Numbered from the stretch's first letter, positions 46,200 through 54,754 are shown. The stretch: 64,000 nucleotides of DNA from G963663365 sp963663365 (GCA_963663365.2 CAXXIH010000008.1:682001-746000); one strand, 5' to 3'. Numbers and translations: made by a program. Notes: generated by a model not told the origin, from the letters alone.

Positions 46200-47267
46200 T
46201 TACTGCAGCATCCATCCATCGACGCTAGCAATCTCTTCTGGTTCGTTTATGTAGAGGCCAAAAACATGCCCCACGCTGATCGAATATGGCTCGCCTTCGT
46301 AAGCGAGGTCGATCAGCATTCCTCTGGCTTCAAGCACATCGCCAACCTTTTCGTACCAGTAGACCTGATTCCAGTTGCCATCGCCATCGCCGGTCGTTTT
46401 GGCAACGTCAAGATCGCCGTCGCCGTCAATGTCGCAGCAGGTTGTGCCTTCAGAGCCTTTGCCCGGCGCGCTCCAGAAGATTTCCTGAAGTGAATCAGCC
46501 CAGACGCCCGGACCGGTTTGTTCAAGTAGATTAACCGCACATGAGGCTGGGCTATCGCCATAGAACATTTCGCCGAGAAGGATGTCTTGGTCGCCATCAC
46601 CGTCGTAATCACAAACGCCTAGTCCGGCAAAGCCGCCGGTTCCCGGGTGCGTATCGCCCCATACCAGCACTTCTGAGAATATAAGTTGAGGCTCACCAAC
46701 AGGAGATAACGTTCCATCCGCTTCGACCGTGAACTCCTGATCGAAAACATCGCCCATATTGCTGTTCGGCCCATCGGCATCGTTATCCTCAAGCCAAGCA
46801 ATATGTACATCGCCTCCCACTGTATAAATATCAACACCCAGCGGGCTGACGTCAGCCGGTGTTGTGAAAAGCGGATCTTGGACCGCCTCCCAGTCGCCAT
46901 TCGCGTTCAACTTGCGATGCTGAAATTCAGTGCCCGTGCTTGGGAAATGGCTATCACCCATCGATACAGTAAAGATGCCGCTCAGCGTGTCGCTGCCTGG
47001 AAGCATGATTAAATCCATACCCATATCGTATACACTGCCGTCATACGACTGTCCGATAATCGCAGGCTCCACAAATTGGTGCTCGATCGCCTCCCAGTAG
47101 CCATCAGCTGCCAAATACACCCACTCTGTAACAAAATACGCGCCGGGGGCGCCATTATCCCAATTCGATGTCCAAACACTGAAACCATCTGATACAGTTG
47201 TCTGAGCCGGGATGCTTAACACGCAAGCAAAAAGAACTGTTACTAGCAAAGTTTGTTTTAACATCAT
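46200..47267 (-). CDS. Secreted FG-GAP-repeat protein
   Basis: About 355 residues from the ATG at 47267, chosen because AAGGAGG lies eight bases upstream; the open frame extends to 47321. A signal peptide (MMLKQTLLVTVLFACVLSIP) is followed by beta-rich sequence and FG-GAP/VCBS loops: VHIAWLEDNDADGPNSN, GVCDYDGDGDQDILLGEMF, TTCCDIDGDGDLDVAK and GDGDGNWNQVYWYEK. It should form a beta-propeller, probably calcium-stabilised. Smaller than the FG-GAP protein at 1362-3131 and not a close copy. It reads leftwards and converges with the LamG/Ig gene. Confidence 0.82.
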   Translation of the reverse strand: MMLKQTLLVTVLFACVLSIPAQTTVSDGFSVWTSNWDNGAPGAYFVTEWVYLAADGYWEAIEHQFVEPAIIGQSYDGSVYDMGMDLIMLPGSDTLSGIFTVSMGDSHFPSTGTEFQHRKLNANGDWEAVQDPLFTTPADVSPLGVDIYTVGGDVHIAWLEDNDADGPNSNMGDVFDQEFTVEADGTLSPVGEPQLIFSEVLVWGDTHPGTGGFAGLGVCDYDGDGDQDILLGEMFYGDSPASCAVNLLEQTGPGVWADSLQEIFWSAPGKGSEGTTCCDIDGDGDLDVAKTTGDGDGNWNQVYWYEKVGDVLEARGMLIDLAYEGEPYSISVGHVFGLYINEPEEIASVDGWMLQ

Positions 47268-47562
47268 CAAATTATCCTCCTTTTCTAGGACGATGCAATC
47301 TAATTCCATTACTGGCGGCACAGCATTTGTTTTTGGGGACCTCCTTTCTTCTTCTCATTTGCCATTTTTGTCTCAGTCACATAAATAAGACCGGAAAAGC
47401 GGATACATTACAAGCATACGAGTATCATATTAAAAGGCTTGTTATTACCTGGATTTCCCATATGGGCTCTCCACTCTCCTCTAGAAGGAAAAATCCAGAA
47501 ATTATTTCGTCTCTACCGGTCTAATTCTAGTCAAAAAAAATGTTACTCCGGTCCTTTTGGGG

Positions 47563-47782
47563 TTGTCAAGCGCAAATCGGAAAAAATTAATCCATCCAAT
47601 AATTAGATGGTTACACAGATATACTCCTGTTGCTCTCAAGTGCTATGCTGAAAGTACTACTATGAATGCATTAAAATCTGCAATTCTTGCATTAGCGGTT
47701 TCGTTTTAATGCGCAACACAGACTCTACAGAGAAGGATTGCCCACTATTAGCGTTGGTCCGATGTTGGCTTGTCAGTTACAC
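47563..47782 (+). repeat. Dispersed intergenic repeat, most complete A+B copy
   Basis: A single run of about 220 bases: GTCAAGCGCAAATCGG, CATCCAATAATTAGATGG, TACTCCTGTTGCTCTCAAGT, GAATGCATTAAAATCTGCAA, GCGCAACACAGACTCTACAG, TTAGCGTTGGTCCGATGTTG and GGCTTGTCAGTTACAC. It shares 18 exact bases with 18678-18695 and 17 with 54778-54794. It can serve as the reference unit for the family. Confidence 0.8.
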
Positions 47783-47806
47783 ATTGTTCCGCTGTCTTGT
47801 TTAGAG

Positions 47807-48613
47807 TTATATAATCCCTTTGGTATGAAGTGCATTTACAATCATAAATAGAGCGGCAAGCCAGTTCGTATACGCAAAAAGTTTTTTGAGGGGTTTTGGC
47901 TTCGTGCTCAATGCCAGTTTTCCGCCAAGTATGCCCCCCAAAACGGTAATAATAGCCAATGGTATGGCCGATAAAGGATTAAAATCCCCGTGGATTGTAT
48001 GACCTGCAAACCCCATGAAAGCGGTTACCGCTATTAATGATGCCGCCGTTCCGACAGCTCTATGCATGTGAAGCCCACAGGCTAAAACCATTAATGGAAC
48101 TAGGAACGACCCTCCAGAAACCCCCACCATCCCGGAACCAAAGCCCGTTAAGATTGTTACAGGCAGGACAACCAACAAGTTAACACAATATACTTCTTCG
48201 GCGGATCGGATACGAATTATGCCAAACTGTTTGTTTTCTGTGAAAAGTTGATATTCAGAAATAGGAATAAGCATGATGAAGCCTGTGATCAGCAACATAA
48301 CAGCAAATATCAGTTTCAAAGAAAAACCGCCGAACAAATGAGAGAAATACCCTCCGCCAAGTGCGGATACCGCTGTGAAAGTACCAACCAAAACAGCCAA
48401 TCGCCATGATATCGATTTATTCTTTTGGAAAACAATCATTGCCGCTAAAGAAGCTGAAAAAAGCATCAACTGGCCGGTTGCCGCCGCCTCATGCATGGGA
48501 ACACCGGATATTGCCAAAATCACGACATAGAAATTGCCTCCTCCCTTGCCGACCATGGTCATGGCAACGGCGACAATGAAAAGAAGGAACCCGACAACAA
48601 TCAAACTGGCCAC
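47807..48613 (-). CDS. TauE/SafE-family membrane permease
   Basis: A 268-residue membrane protein with eight or so TM segments in two homologous halves, typical of TauE/SafE exporters of sulfite, sulfoacetate and similar organosulfur anions. Family features: MVGKGGGNFYVVILAISGVP with MHEAAATGQLM in half 1, and GSGMVGVSGGSFLVPLMVLA with MHRAVGTAASLIA in half 2. The closing ITVLGGILGGKLAL is also typical. It starts with GTG at 48613, preceded by GGAGGAATTC with good spacing. It lies downstream of, but about 530 bases away from, the Orp-like operon on the same strand. Substrate not deducible. Confidence 0.9.
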   Translation of the reverse strand: MASLIVVGFLLFIVAVAMTMVGKGGGNFYVVILAISGVPMHEAAATGQLMLFSASLAAMIVFQKNKSISWRLAVLVGTFTAVSALGGGYFSHLFGGFSLKLIFAVMLLITGFIMLIPISEYQLFTENKQFGIIRIRSAEEVYCVNLLVVLPVTILTGFGSGMVGVSGGSFLVPLMVLACGLHMHRAVGTAASLIAVTAFMGFAGHTIHGDFNPLSAIPLAIITVLGGILGGKLALSTKPKPLKKLFAYTNWLAALFMIVNALHTKGII

Positions 48614-48876
48614 TTAAGAATTCCTCCAATCCTGAATGTTTTCTTGCGTTGAAACACCTTAAGCACAGACTCAGGCTTCAAGGTCTCCGTCAGACGGAAT
48701 TATCCACCATCAACAATGTGAACGTCTGAAAATCTCTTTGAAAGCAAATGAACCTAGGTTACAGCCAGACAATTATTCGCAGGACAAAAAATGCCGGCCG
48801 ATTTATCTTTTGGAACCTCATTAATTCTATCTGTAATTTCAAGGACCGGTATATTTTGGATGCTATGCAGCGGCTA

Positions 48877-48980
48877 GGTGCAAATCAGACCACACTCTAT
48901 TCTCTTATGCAATCAAGTGGTTGTGCCAAGAGATTTAAATTGTTTTCAAATATTATGATGGGAACTCTATGAATGTACTG
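48877..48980 (+). repeat. Dispersed intergenic repeat, A-type copy (diverged)
   Basis: GGTGCAAATCAGACCACACT, CAATCAAGTGGTT, TCAAATATTATGATGGGAAC and TCTATGAATGTACTGAAA align with 45899-46003. A short rightward open frame over it (48748-48972) is not a gene. The rest of the gap 48614-49141 holds nothing I recognise. Confidence 0.6.
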
Positions 48981-49141
48981 AAAGCCGGACCGGCAACCAT
49001 ACGACTCTTCAAAAAAACACGAACTTGATCACCCGGATTTAAACCGCAGAGAGCTAGATGAAGAGTATTAAAAGCAGTTTCCGGATCAGCTTGCGTTATA
49101 ATGATACCCAATTTTATGGATTCTTACCCTTTCTCGAACAT

Positions 49142-50041
49142 TTAAGACATATTCGATATTTGGCAGCAGACCTCATTCCAAATCGCATGGATATCGGAAG
49201 CCGCCCCGTTCGTTTGATACTCCACCAGCGTCTTACGTTCGATCTGCGCGAGGGTCACGGCGCGGTCATAACGGACCCTTCCCGCTGTTGGAATGCCCAA
49301 TTGGGTTGCCTCGCTTTCGATACGTTCCGCTATCTCCGGATTGATATCCCATTTATTGATGCAAACAAGGGTTGGAATTCCAAATTGGCGCGTAAGCGAC
49401 GCGACGCGTTTAAGATCGTGCAGTCCACTTAATGTCGGTTCTGTCACAACCACCGCCAAATCTGTGTTCGTCAAGGATGCTATAACCGGGCAGCCAATCC
49501 CCGGTGAACCGTCGACCAAAAGCATTTCCAGATTTTGATCTTCCGCGATTTTCTTGGCCTCCTCTCGGACCAGGGTTACCAGTTTCCCGGAATTCTCTTC
49601 GGCGGCGCCCAGACGGGCGTGAACCATGGGGCCGAAGCGTGTTTCCGATTTATACCACTCTCCATTGACGGCTGGTGCAAACTCAATGGCCTTATCGGCG
49701 CAAAACCAGGCGCAGACACCGCATCCCTCACAGGCAATCGGATCGATCCGGAAGGTTTTTTCTTGTATCCCGTTGCCTGGGCCGTCGTAGAAGATCGCAT
49801 CGAAGCGGCAAATCTCTTCGCATTTGCCGCACGCCGTACAATGTCCAGATAAAACGCGAGCCCGTGATCCACCTGAGAAGGATTCTCTCCAATAGATTTT
49901 AGGCTCGATAATCAAATGCAGGTCTGCGGCATCGACATCACAATCGGCTAAGACCGCCTTGGATGACAGCGCCGCAAATGAAGCGACGAGTGAGGTTTTT
50001 CCGGTCCCCCCTTTTCCACTAATGACGACAATCTCCTTCAT
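49142..50041 (-). CDS. MinD-type P-loop ATPase with ferredoxin insert (Orp-operon type), copy 2
   Basis: About 299 residues from the ATG at 50041 (MKEIVVISGKGGTGKTSLVA), whose ATGA overlaps the stop of the preceding ATPase gene; an upstream start at 50062 is less likely. It has a deviant Walker A (GKGGTGKTS), an inserted double [4Fe-4S] ferredoxin (about 65-115: CTACGKCEEIC and CEGCGVCAWFC), the Walker B-like LLVDGSPGIGCPV and VVVTEPTLSGLHDLKR. This architecture belongs to the Mrp/NBP35/MinD group found in pairs in the orp operons of Desulfovibrio and many anaerobes, where it is thought to assist metal-cluster assembly on NifX-like proteins. Last gene of its operon. Confidence 0.92.
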   Translation of the reverse strand: MKEIVVISGKGGTGKTSLVASFAALSSKAVLADCDVDAADLHLIIEPKIYWRESFSGGSRARVLSGHCTACGKCEEICRFDAIFYDGPGNGIQEKTFRIDPIACEGCGVCAWFCADKAIEFAPAVNGEWYKSETRFGPMVHARLGAAEENSGKLVTLVREEAKKIAEDQNLEMLLVDGSPGIGCPVIASLTNTDLAVVVTEPTLSGLHDLKRVASLTRQFGIPTLVCINKWDINPEIAERIESEATQLGIPTAGRVRYDRAVTLAQIERKTLVEYQTNGAASDIHAIWNEVCCQISNMS

Positions 50042-50904
50042 GATACAATCGCTCCTGCGCACTCCAATTCGTTGTTCACACGATTCAGGATTTCTTCAAA
50101 GAAACGATTGAAATCGGGAACGGCTTCACACATCAACTGCCCCGTCGAATAGGCTTCTGCAACGCGCCGGTCGTCCGGAATCTCGATCAGCACCGGGATT
50201 TGATGTGCGCGGCAGTAATCCCGAACATCGGAATTACCCAGATCGGACCGGTTGATCGCCACGCCAAAGGGATATTTAAGGGCACGAACCATCTCGACGG
50301 CTATTGTTAAGTCGTTAAGACCGAACGGAGTTGGTTCTGTCACCAAAACAACAAAATCACAGCCGCGAATGGTTTCGATGACGGGGCAAGACGCACCGGG
50401 AGGCGCATCGAGGATAGTTAAGTCGGAATCGGGGATGGATTCCTTGACGGCTCTTATCACGGGCGGGCTCATGGCTTCGCCAATGTTTAGTATTCCCTGG
50501 ATGAATTGCATGTTTTTTGCGCGCCCAATTTCAACACGTCCCATTTCCCTCAACCGTTGCGAGATGGCGTCCTCCGGGCAGACCAGCCAACACCCGCCGC
50601 ACGAGTGGCACATTTCCGGGAATACCAACACCTGGTCTTCCAAACAGACAATGGCGCTGTACTCACAGATTTGACCGCACAGCCCGCAATGGGTGCATGA
50701 ATCTTTATCTACCTGAGGAACCATATTCCCTACCGGATTCGATGAGAGAATTTCAGGCTGGAGAAACAAATGGCCGTTGGGTTCTTCTACGTCGCAATCC
50801 ACATAAGCGACTCTCATACCTTTTTGAGTCGCTACATAAGCAAGGTTGGTTGAAATTGTAGTTTTGCCTGTTCCGCCTTTTCCGCTTGCTACTGCAATGA
50901 TCAT
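50038..50904 (-). CDS. MinD-type P-loop ATPase with ferredoxin insert (Orp-operon type), copy 1
   Basis: A 288-residue ATPase, paralogue of the next gene. Walker A is GKGGTGKTTIST at the very N-terminus. The ferredoxin insert (about 62-115) has CTHCGLCGQIC and CHSCGGCWLVC for two [4Fe-4S] clusters. Then come LTILDAPPGASCPVIETIRG and VVLVTEPTPFGLNDLTIAVE. The paired organisation, four-base overlap and shared inserts suggest that the two ATPases form a heterodimer. GAGAAG precedes the ATG. The gene follows panD by 39 bases. Role in building or inserting a metal cluster is inferred from orp/nif-type context. Confidence 0.93.
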   Translation of the reverse strand: MIIAVASGKGGTGKTTISTNLAYVATQKGMRVAYVDCDVEEPNGHLFLQPEILSSNPVGNMVPQVDKDSCTHCGLCGQICEYSAIVCLEDQVLVFPEMCHSCGGCWLVCPEDAISQRLREMGRVEIGRAKNMQFIQGILNIGEAMSPPVIRAVKESIPDSDLTILDAPPGASCPVIETIRGCDFVVLVTEPTPFGLNDLTIAVEMVRALKYPFGVAINRSDLGNSDVRDYCRAHQIPVLIEIPDDRRVAEAYSTGQLMCEAVPDFNRFFEEILNRVNNELECAGAIVS

Positions 50905-50943
50905 GGATACTTCTCAAAATTTTCCGATTTTGCCAAATCGATC

Positions 50944-51291
50944 TTATACAGGTTGATTCTTGTTATTAACTTTGACGATGCGAGGTTTGAAACCGTCCAC
51001 CTGATCTCGATCAATGGCGCAATACGCCAATACGATAACGGCGTCGCCTGGCGTTCCCATACGAGCGGCGGGACCATTTAGGAAAACGGTTCCCGAATTT
51101 GCCTCGGCCTCAATAACGTAGGTAACAATCCGCGAGCCGTTGTTTATATTGAGTACATGCACTTGTTCTCCAGGCAGTATTTCCGCAGCTTCCAATAAAT
51201 TGCGATCAAGGGTGATACTTCCTTCATAATGTAGTTCCGCACCAGTCAATCGTGCTTCATAGATTTTTGATTTCAACATAAATAGTTGCAT
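50944..51291 (-). CDS. panD: Aspartate 1-decarboxylase
   Basis: A 115-residue pro-enzyme that cleaves itself to form a pyruvoyl group and makes beta-alanine for pantothenate and CoA. All key positions of the E. coli enzyme line up when numbered from the first Met: K9, Y22, the cleavage pair G24-S25 in HYEGSITLD, R54, T57-Y58 and N72 in NGPAAR. This register supports the start at 51291 rather than the internal Met at 51279, although no good ribosome site is visible. It lies in the middle of the Orp-like operon, 40 bases after the NifX-like gene and 39 before the first ATPase. No panB or panC nearby. Confidence 0.95.
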   Translation of the reverse strand: MQLFMLKSKIYEARLTGAELHYEGSITLDRNLLEAAEILPGEQVHVLNINNGSRIVTYVIEAEANSGTVFLNGPAARMGTPGDAVIVLAYCAIDRDQVDGFKPRIVKVNNKNQPV

Positions 51292-51331
51292 GATGGTATT
51301 AACGGATCATAAGAATCCTGATTCGGATTGC

Positions 51332-51883
51332 TTATCCCTTTTTCCTCCCTTTTCCGCCGCCCATTCCGCGTCCGCCGCCCATTCCGCGCCCGCCACCCAT
51401 TCCACGTCCGCCACCCATTCCACGTCCGCCACCCATTCCTCGTCCGCCACCCATATCGTCGTTCGGAGTGAGCGCTGGATCGGTTGGTGAAACCGATGCT
51501 GTATCGACAATTGGATTGGCTTTCATTCCGGCGTGTGCATCTACTGTTGGTTTTGATGTTTGCGTAAACGAATTGGCTTTAAAACCTTCGATCACGCTGG
51601 AGATAGATCCCGAAACTCCGGCCATGACTTGAATGCCTGCTGCGGTTAATGTTTGGTGCGCATTCGGACCGCAATTCCCCGTCAAGACGGCCTTGACACC
51701 ATTTTCCGATAAAATACGAGCGGTCTGAATCCCCGCACCGCTGGCGGCAGATATGTTTGGATTTGTAAGAATTTCATGCTCGTTTGTTTCTAGATCGATC
51801 AGAACAAGATAAGGACATCGGCCCAAGCGTGGGTCGACTTCAGAATCTAATGAAGGTTGTTTGGCTGTTATGGCAATTTTCAT
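51332..51883 (-). CDS. NifX/Orp-like metal-cluster-binding protein with Gly-Met-Arg repeat tail
   Basis: About 183 residues from the ATG at 51883 (MKIAITAKQPSLDSEVDPRL), which has GAGGT five bases upstream; the frame stays open to 52048 through a decayed gene. Residues 1-115 are a dinitrogenase Fe-Mo cofactor-type (NifX/NafY/Orp) domain: DPRLGRCPYLVLIDLET, ASGAGIQTARILSENGVKAV, LTGNCGPNAHQTL and IQVMAGVSGSISSVIEGFKA. The final 45 residues are five to six repeats of MGGGRG ending KGRKKG, a flexible basic Met-rich tail that could hold soft metals or RNA. Homologues such as Orp carry Mo-Cu-S clusters. Confidence 0.88.
   Translation of the reverse strand: MKIAITAKQPSLDSEVDPRLGRCPYLVLIDLETNEHEILTNPNISAASGAGIQTARILSENGVKAVLTGNCGPNAHQTLTAAGIQVMAGVSGSISSVIEGFKANSFTQTSKPTVDAHAGMKANPIVDTASVSPTDPALTPNDDMGGGRGMGGGRGMGGGRGMGGGRGMGGGRGMGGGKGRKKG
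51354..51454 (-). repeat. 18-bp tandem repeat coding for MGGGRG units
   Basis: Five full and one partial 18-base units inside the NifX-like gene (plus-strand form CCGCCRCCCATTCCRCGT). Units differ only at a few third positions. The number of units could vary between strains by slippage. Confidence 0.9.
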
Positions 51884-52166
51884 GATGTACCTCGAATCAA
51901 AAATTACACTTCTCGCATTCCTGATAACCAGACCACCCACCTGGCAACCGATATGTTTGTTAACTCCCAAAACAACGATATTGCCCGTAATAGCCAAGCG
52001 TATGGATGTTTCAGGAAGATTGGACGAATTGCGTATCCTGGATACCACCCCTCAAGAGAACGCACTGTAAAACAACCTCTTGCATCGCTTCATCATCCGC
52101 AACCCTGTGAACCGAAGCAGGCGTTTGCCGGATAAAGCACGGGACATAATCCAGATAAGATTTCAT
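51884..52166 (-). pseudogene. DUF89 (ARMT1-like) phosphatase gene relic
   Basis: Right after the stop of the first NifX-like gene, an ATG at 52166 opens MKSYLDYVPCFIRQT and DDEAMQEVVLQCVLLRG. This resembles the usual bacterial DUF89 N-terminus (LDCVPCFLRQ, then a DDE-containing helix). The frame then fails. In another frame NLPETSIRLAITGNIVVLGV resembles the later DUF89 segment in which an acidic-rich stretch leads to RLAIxGNxxDxGV. About 100 intervening residues and the whole catalytic C-terminal part are missing, and the Asp of GNxxDxGV is replaced. Full DUF89 proteins are about 285-300 residues and act as metal-dependent damage-control phosphatases. The remnant reads in frame into the following NifX-like gene. 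Recognition rests on remembered family motifs. Confidence 0.6.
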
Positions 52167-52170
52167 TGAA

Positions 52171-52539
52171 TTAGATCCAGTGCCCTTCCACATTCGGCCG
52201 GGTGACAGGCTGCAACTTTCCCGATTTGAATTGTTCGATAGCTTCTCGAACCGTATCTTCGACACCGATAAACATGTTGATATTTCCCGCTTGGAGTGTT
52301 GCAAACGCTTTAGGCCCCAGATTACCCGTAATAACCGCGGCCGCGCCTAACTCGATCACTTTACAGGCGGTTTGGATACCTGCACCCTGGGCGGCATTCA
52401 AATTCTGTTCGTTATCGAAACAACTGAATTCTCCCGTTTCTGTGTCGGCCACGATGAAATATCTCGATCTTCCAAAACGGGGATCAACAACGCTATCCAA
52501 TGTCGTTCCTTGTGCGCTTACAGCGACTCTCAATGTCAT
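52171..52539 (-). CDS. NifX/Orp-like metal-cluster-binding protein
   Basis: About 122 residues from the ATG at 52539 (MTLRVAVSAQGTTLDSVVDP). An upstream GTG at 52602 would add 21 Pro/Lys-rich residues and is less likely. It is a single NifX/NafY/Orp-type domain: DPRFGRSRYFIVADTETGEF, AQGAGIQTACKVIELGAAAV, ITGNLGPKAFATLQAG and MFIGVEDTVREAIEQFKSG. It parallels the second NifX-like protein closely in layout but has no repeat tail. First gene of the right-to-left operon. Proteins of this class bind or carry Fe-, Mo- or Mo-Cu-S clusters; the native cluster here is unknown. Confidence 0.9.
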   Translation of the reverse strand: MTLRVAVSAQGTTLDSVVDPRFGRSRYFIVADTETGEFSCFDNEQNLNAAQGAGIQTACKVIELGAAAVITGNLGPKAFATLQAGNINMFIGVEDTVREAIEQFKSGKLQPVTRPNVEGHWI

Positions 52540-52602
52540 TTCCCTTTCTATTGGCGGTTTTCGTATCGGCAGCGATTCTGCTTTTGGAGGTTTAGAAGGC
52601 AC

Positions 52603-53052
52603 CCCAGCATCATGGAAATGCGACTGAGGTTTTCAACAAGACAATATGTGTTGAACGCCATGGCCCGTTACAGGAATTGCGGCTTTTATGCTTTCCTCTA
52701 GATCAGAAATCATGCCAAAGTTAAACAATATACAAAAAACGATGTAACATGCTGGTATAAAAAGGTTTAGAATATACTGAAACTTGCTGGATTAAAAACG
52801 CACAACATCACAATGCGATCATTACAATCCCCATAGGATCGCGTTATGCAATTCTATAAATCTTTGTGGCAGCAACTTGATCCGGCAAAAGAACGGTTCT
52901 TCCTTTGAGATGCTTGTTGAAAAAGGGAATAGAATACTCTGCGATCACTCTTTCTGCTATTAGGGAAATCCCTAATTTTTGTATGGAAACTACTTATGCA
53001 GGTCAGCGGATTTATGTTACGGATTGGAAGTCGCCTGCGGTGAACGGGGCCA
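52603..53052. other. Intergenic region upstream of the Orp-like operon
   Basis: About 450 AT-rich bases. No gene. A tight hairpin, ATTAGGG/CCCTAAT followed by TTTTTG (52959-52981), reads as a terminator only on the plus strand, where no gene ends. I looked for a sigma-54 (GG-N10-GC) site before the operon, as in Desulfovibrio orp, and found none convincing. Confidence 0.4.
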
Positions 53053-54678
53053 TTAGTGCATATGCCGCTCCTCAGTAGAAATACCGCTTCTCTCACTCGC
53101 GACTGGCAAGACCAAATAAGATGCGTGCTCTCCACCCAAATAGACGGTTTGCTCCGCCATCACCTTTTCTGTGCTGGTCCAATCCGGATTGCCTGTGTTG
53201 GGATTCGGCTCAAAGCGCGGGCTATTACTGCTGGAAACCGCCAGACGAATGCTGTGGCCGGTATTAAAGATATAACTGGTACTGCCCAGGTCGATCTCCA
53301 AGCGGTAGGTTTCACCCGGAACTACTTCTTGAGGTTGAGCATAATTCTCTCGAAGACTTAGGCGGCGGATACTGTCACAGATAAGCATACTGCGTCCATC
53401 GGGGTAAACATCCGTTAATTTCGCCGTAAAGTCCGTGTCCTGCGCACTCGTGGATACATAAAGAACCGCAGTGATTCGCCCAGTGACTTCCAAAGGCTCG
53501 CTTAATGGATTGGTTGTAAACAAAAGAACGTCTTCTCGATTTTCCACACTGCTTTGATCCAATGCGCCGACGCTTGTGTAAAGGTTTTGGCCGCCGCGCG
53601 TACGTACCGGGTTGCTTGGATCGTATGTGTAACTCAGTTGTTGTTCCTGTAATGGTTTTGCGTTTTGCAGAGCCTGCCCGCCGGCAAGAAACCAATTGGT
53701 AGATTCAGCCAGGGGGGGCCAGTGTTCAATTTCCCGCCATTCATTCCCTGGCGCATCTTCGGTGGAGGAATCTCCCATTACGTAATAAAGAACGCCTGTT
53801 GGTGACTGCTCGAGCGGTTTATTCACCAGCCAATGCTCCAACCAATCGAAATCGCTTGGCCAATACACGTCGCCGGAGGCGCCGGAATCAAAGTGAGTAC
53901 CGGGTCCAATCAACATAAAGAGATTATCGCGAGCATGGGGCCCTCCTTGCTCACGAATTGCGCTATAAAGATCAATCACTCCTTGCTGGAAAATATCGTA
54001 CCAACCGGTTTGAAGAGCTACCGGCCAATCCACGTTGTCTACACGTTCACTTAGATCTTGTAGCTGCCAATACTCATCGTAATATGGATGCGAACGAACC
54101 TCATTCAAGGAATCTGGATATGACCAATTGTCGCGAAGCCAAGTCCCAGCGAATATTTTTCGAAACACACCGCCGGTGTAAAAAAAGGAGTGATAGTTTG
54201 AAAGGGGTGCTTTGCCAATCACTTGCCCCGTAATTCCATTCGCCCCCGTGCCCGCTAATAGGATTTGGGTAACTCCTGGCGCCGAACTACCAACTGTGGC
54301 AATGGATCCGTTGCACCAGCCTTGGGCTTGAATCCAACTCACGGTGTCATAGCCATCCTGAAGCATACCCCAGCCGTCGGCCACAAAGGGGTGTGACACT
54401 CCTTCTGAATTTCCACGTCCGCGGACATCCTGGGAAACTAAACCGATCCCATTGCGGGCTAGTTCACTTGCCTTACCATCCCCCCTCCCGTATGGAGTCC
54501 GACTCAAAACCACTGGCCAAGGCCCCTCACCCGTGGAGGGCAAATAGACGGAAGTTGCCAGATGTACACCATCACGCATTTCAACTAGGTATTCGGTGTG
54601 CACAAACACTTGTGCATAAACCGTGAGCGGAAGACAAACGACAAATATGAGAATTAAGAGATGCAAGTAGCGCTTCAT
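53053..54678 (-). CDS. Secreted CocE/NonD-family (X-Pro dipeptidyl-peptidase-like) hydrolase
   Basis: A 541-residue exported serine hydrolase. A signal peptide (residues 1-22, ending VYAQ) is followed by the alpha/beta-hydrolase domain: VEMRDGVHLATSVYLP, WPVVLSRTPYGRGD, VSQDVRGRGNSEG, and the nucleophile elbow with Ser in IATVGSSAPGVTQ. Further on are the cap domain and the acid/His region (LFMLIGPGTHFDSGASGD). A C-terminal jelly-roll (about 390-541: LEVTGRITAVLYVSTSAQD, TDFTAKLTDVYPDGRSM, SIRLAVSSSNSPRFEPNPNT) is diagnostic of CocE/S15 enzymes. The usual GxSxGG elbow is altered to GSSAPG. GGGAG precedes the ATG. Substrate could be an ester or amide; not predictable. Confidence 0.9.
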   Translation of the reverse strand: MKRYLHLLILIFVVCLPLTVYAQVFVHTEYLVEMRDGVHLATSVYLPSTGEGPWPVVLSRTPYGRGDGKASELARNGIGLVSQDVRGRGNSEGVSHPFVADGWGMLQDGYDTVSWIQAQGWCNGSIATVGSSAPGVTQILLAGTGANGITGQVIGKAPLSNYHSFFYTGGVFRKIFAGTWLRDNWSYPDSLNEVRSHPYYDEYWQLQDLSERVDNVDWPVALQTGWYDIFQQGVIDLYSAIREQGGPHARDNLFMLIGPGTHFDSGASGDVYWPSDFDWLEHWLVNKPLEQSPTGVLYYVMGDSSTEDAPGNEWREIEHWPPLAESTNWFLAGGQALQNAKPLQEQQLSYTYDPSNPVRTRGGQNLYTSVGALDQSSVENREDVLLFTTNPLSEPLEVTGRITAVLYVSTSAQDTDFTAKLTDVYPDGRSMLICDSIRRLSLRENYAQPQEVVPGETYRLEIDLGSTSYIFNTGHSIRLAVSSSNSPRFEPNPNTGNPDWTSTEKVMAEQTVYLGGEHASYLVLPVASERSGISTEERHMH

Positions 54679-54754
54679 CTTCTTCTCCCTTCGCCATCAA
54701 ATCTCTCTTGATAGATATTCCAAGTATCACATTAAGAGGCTTTCTTTATGGCTG

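Noticed and set aside
48748..48972. 74-codon plus-strand frame
   Set aside because: Largely made of a dispersed-repeat copy whose frame is not kept in other copies.
51354..51454. Short regular repeats that look CRISPR-like at first sight
   Set aside because: Units of 18 bases follow each other without spacers and are translated as MGGGRG; no cas genes anywhere in the window.
51884..52048. Extension of the tailed NifX-like gene to a start at 52048
   Set aside because: The added 55 residues are the DUF89 relic; the ATG at 51883 has a ribosome site and begins at the normal domain start.
52959..52981. Hairpin with T-run, terminator-like
   Set aside because: It would act rightwards, but both neighbouring operons read leftwards and no rightward gene ends there.
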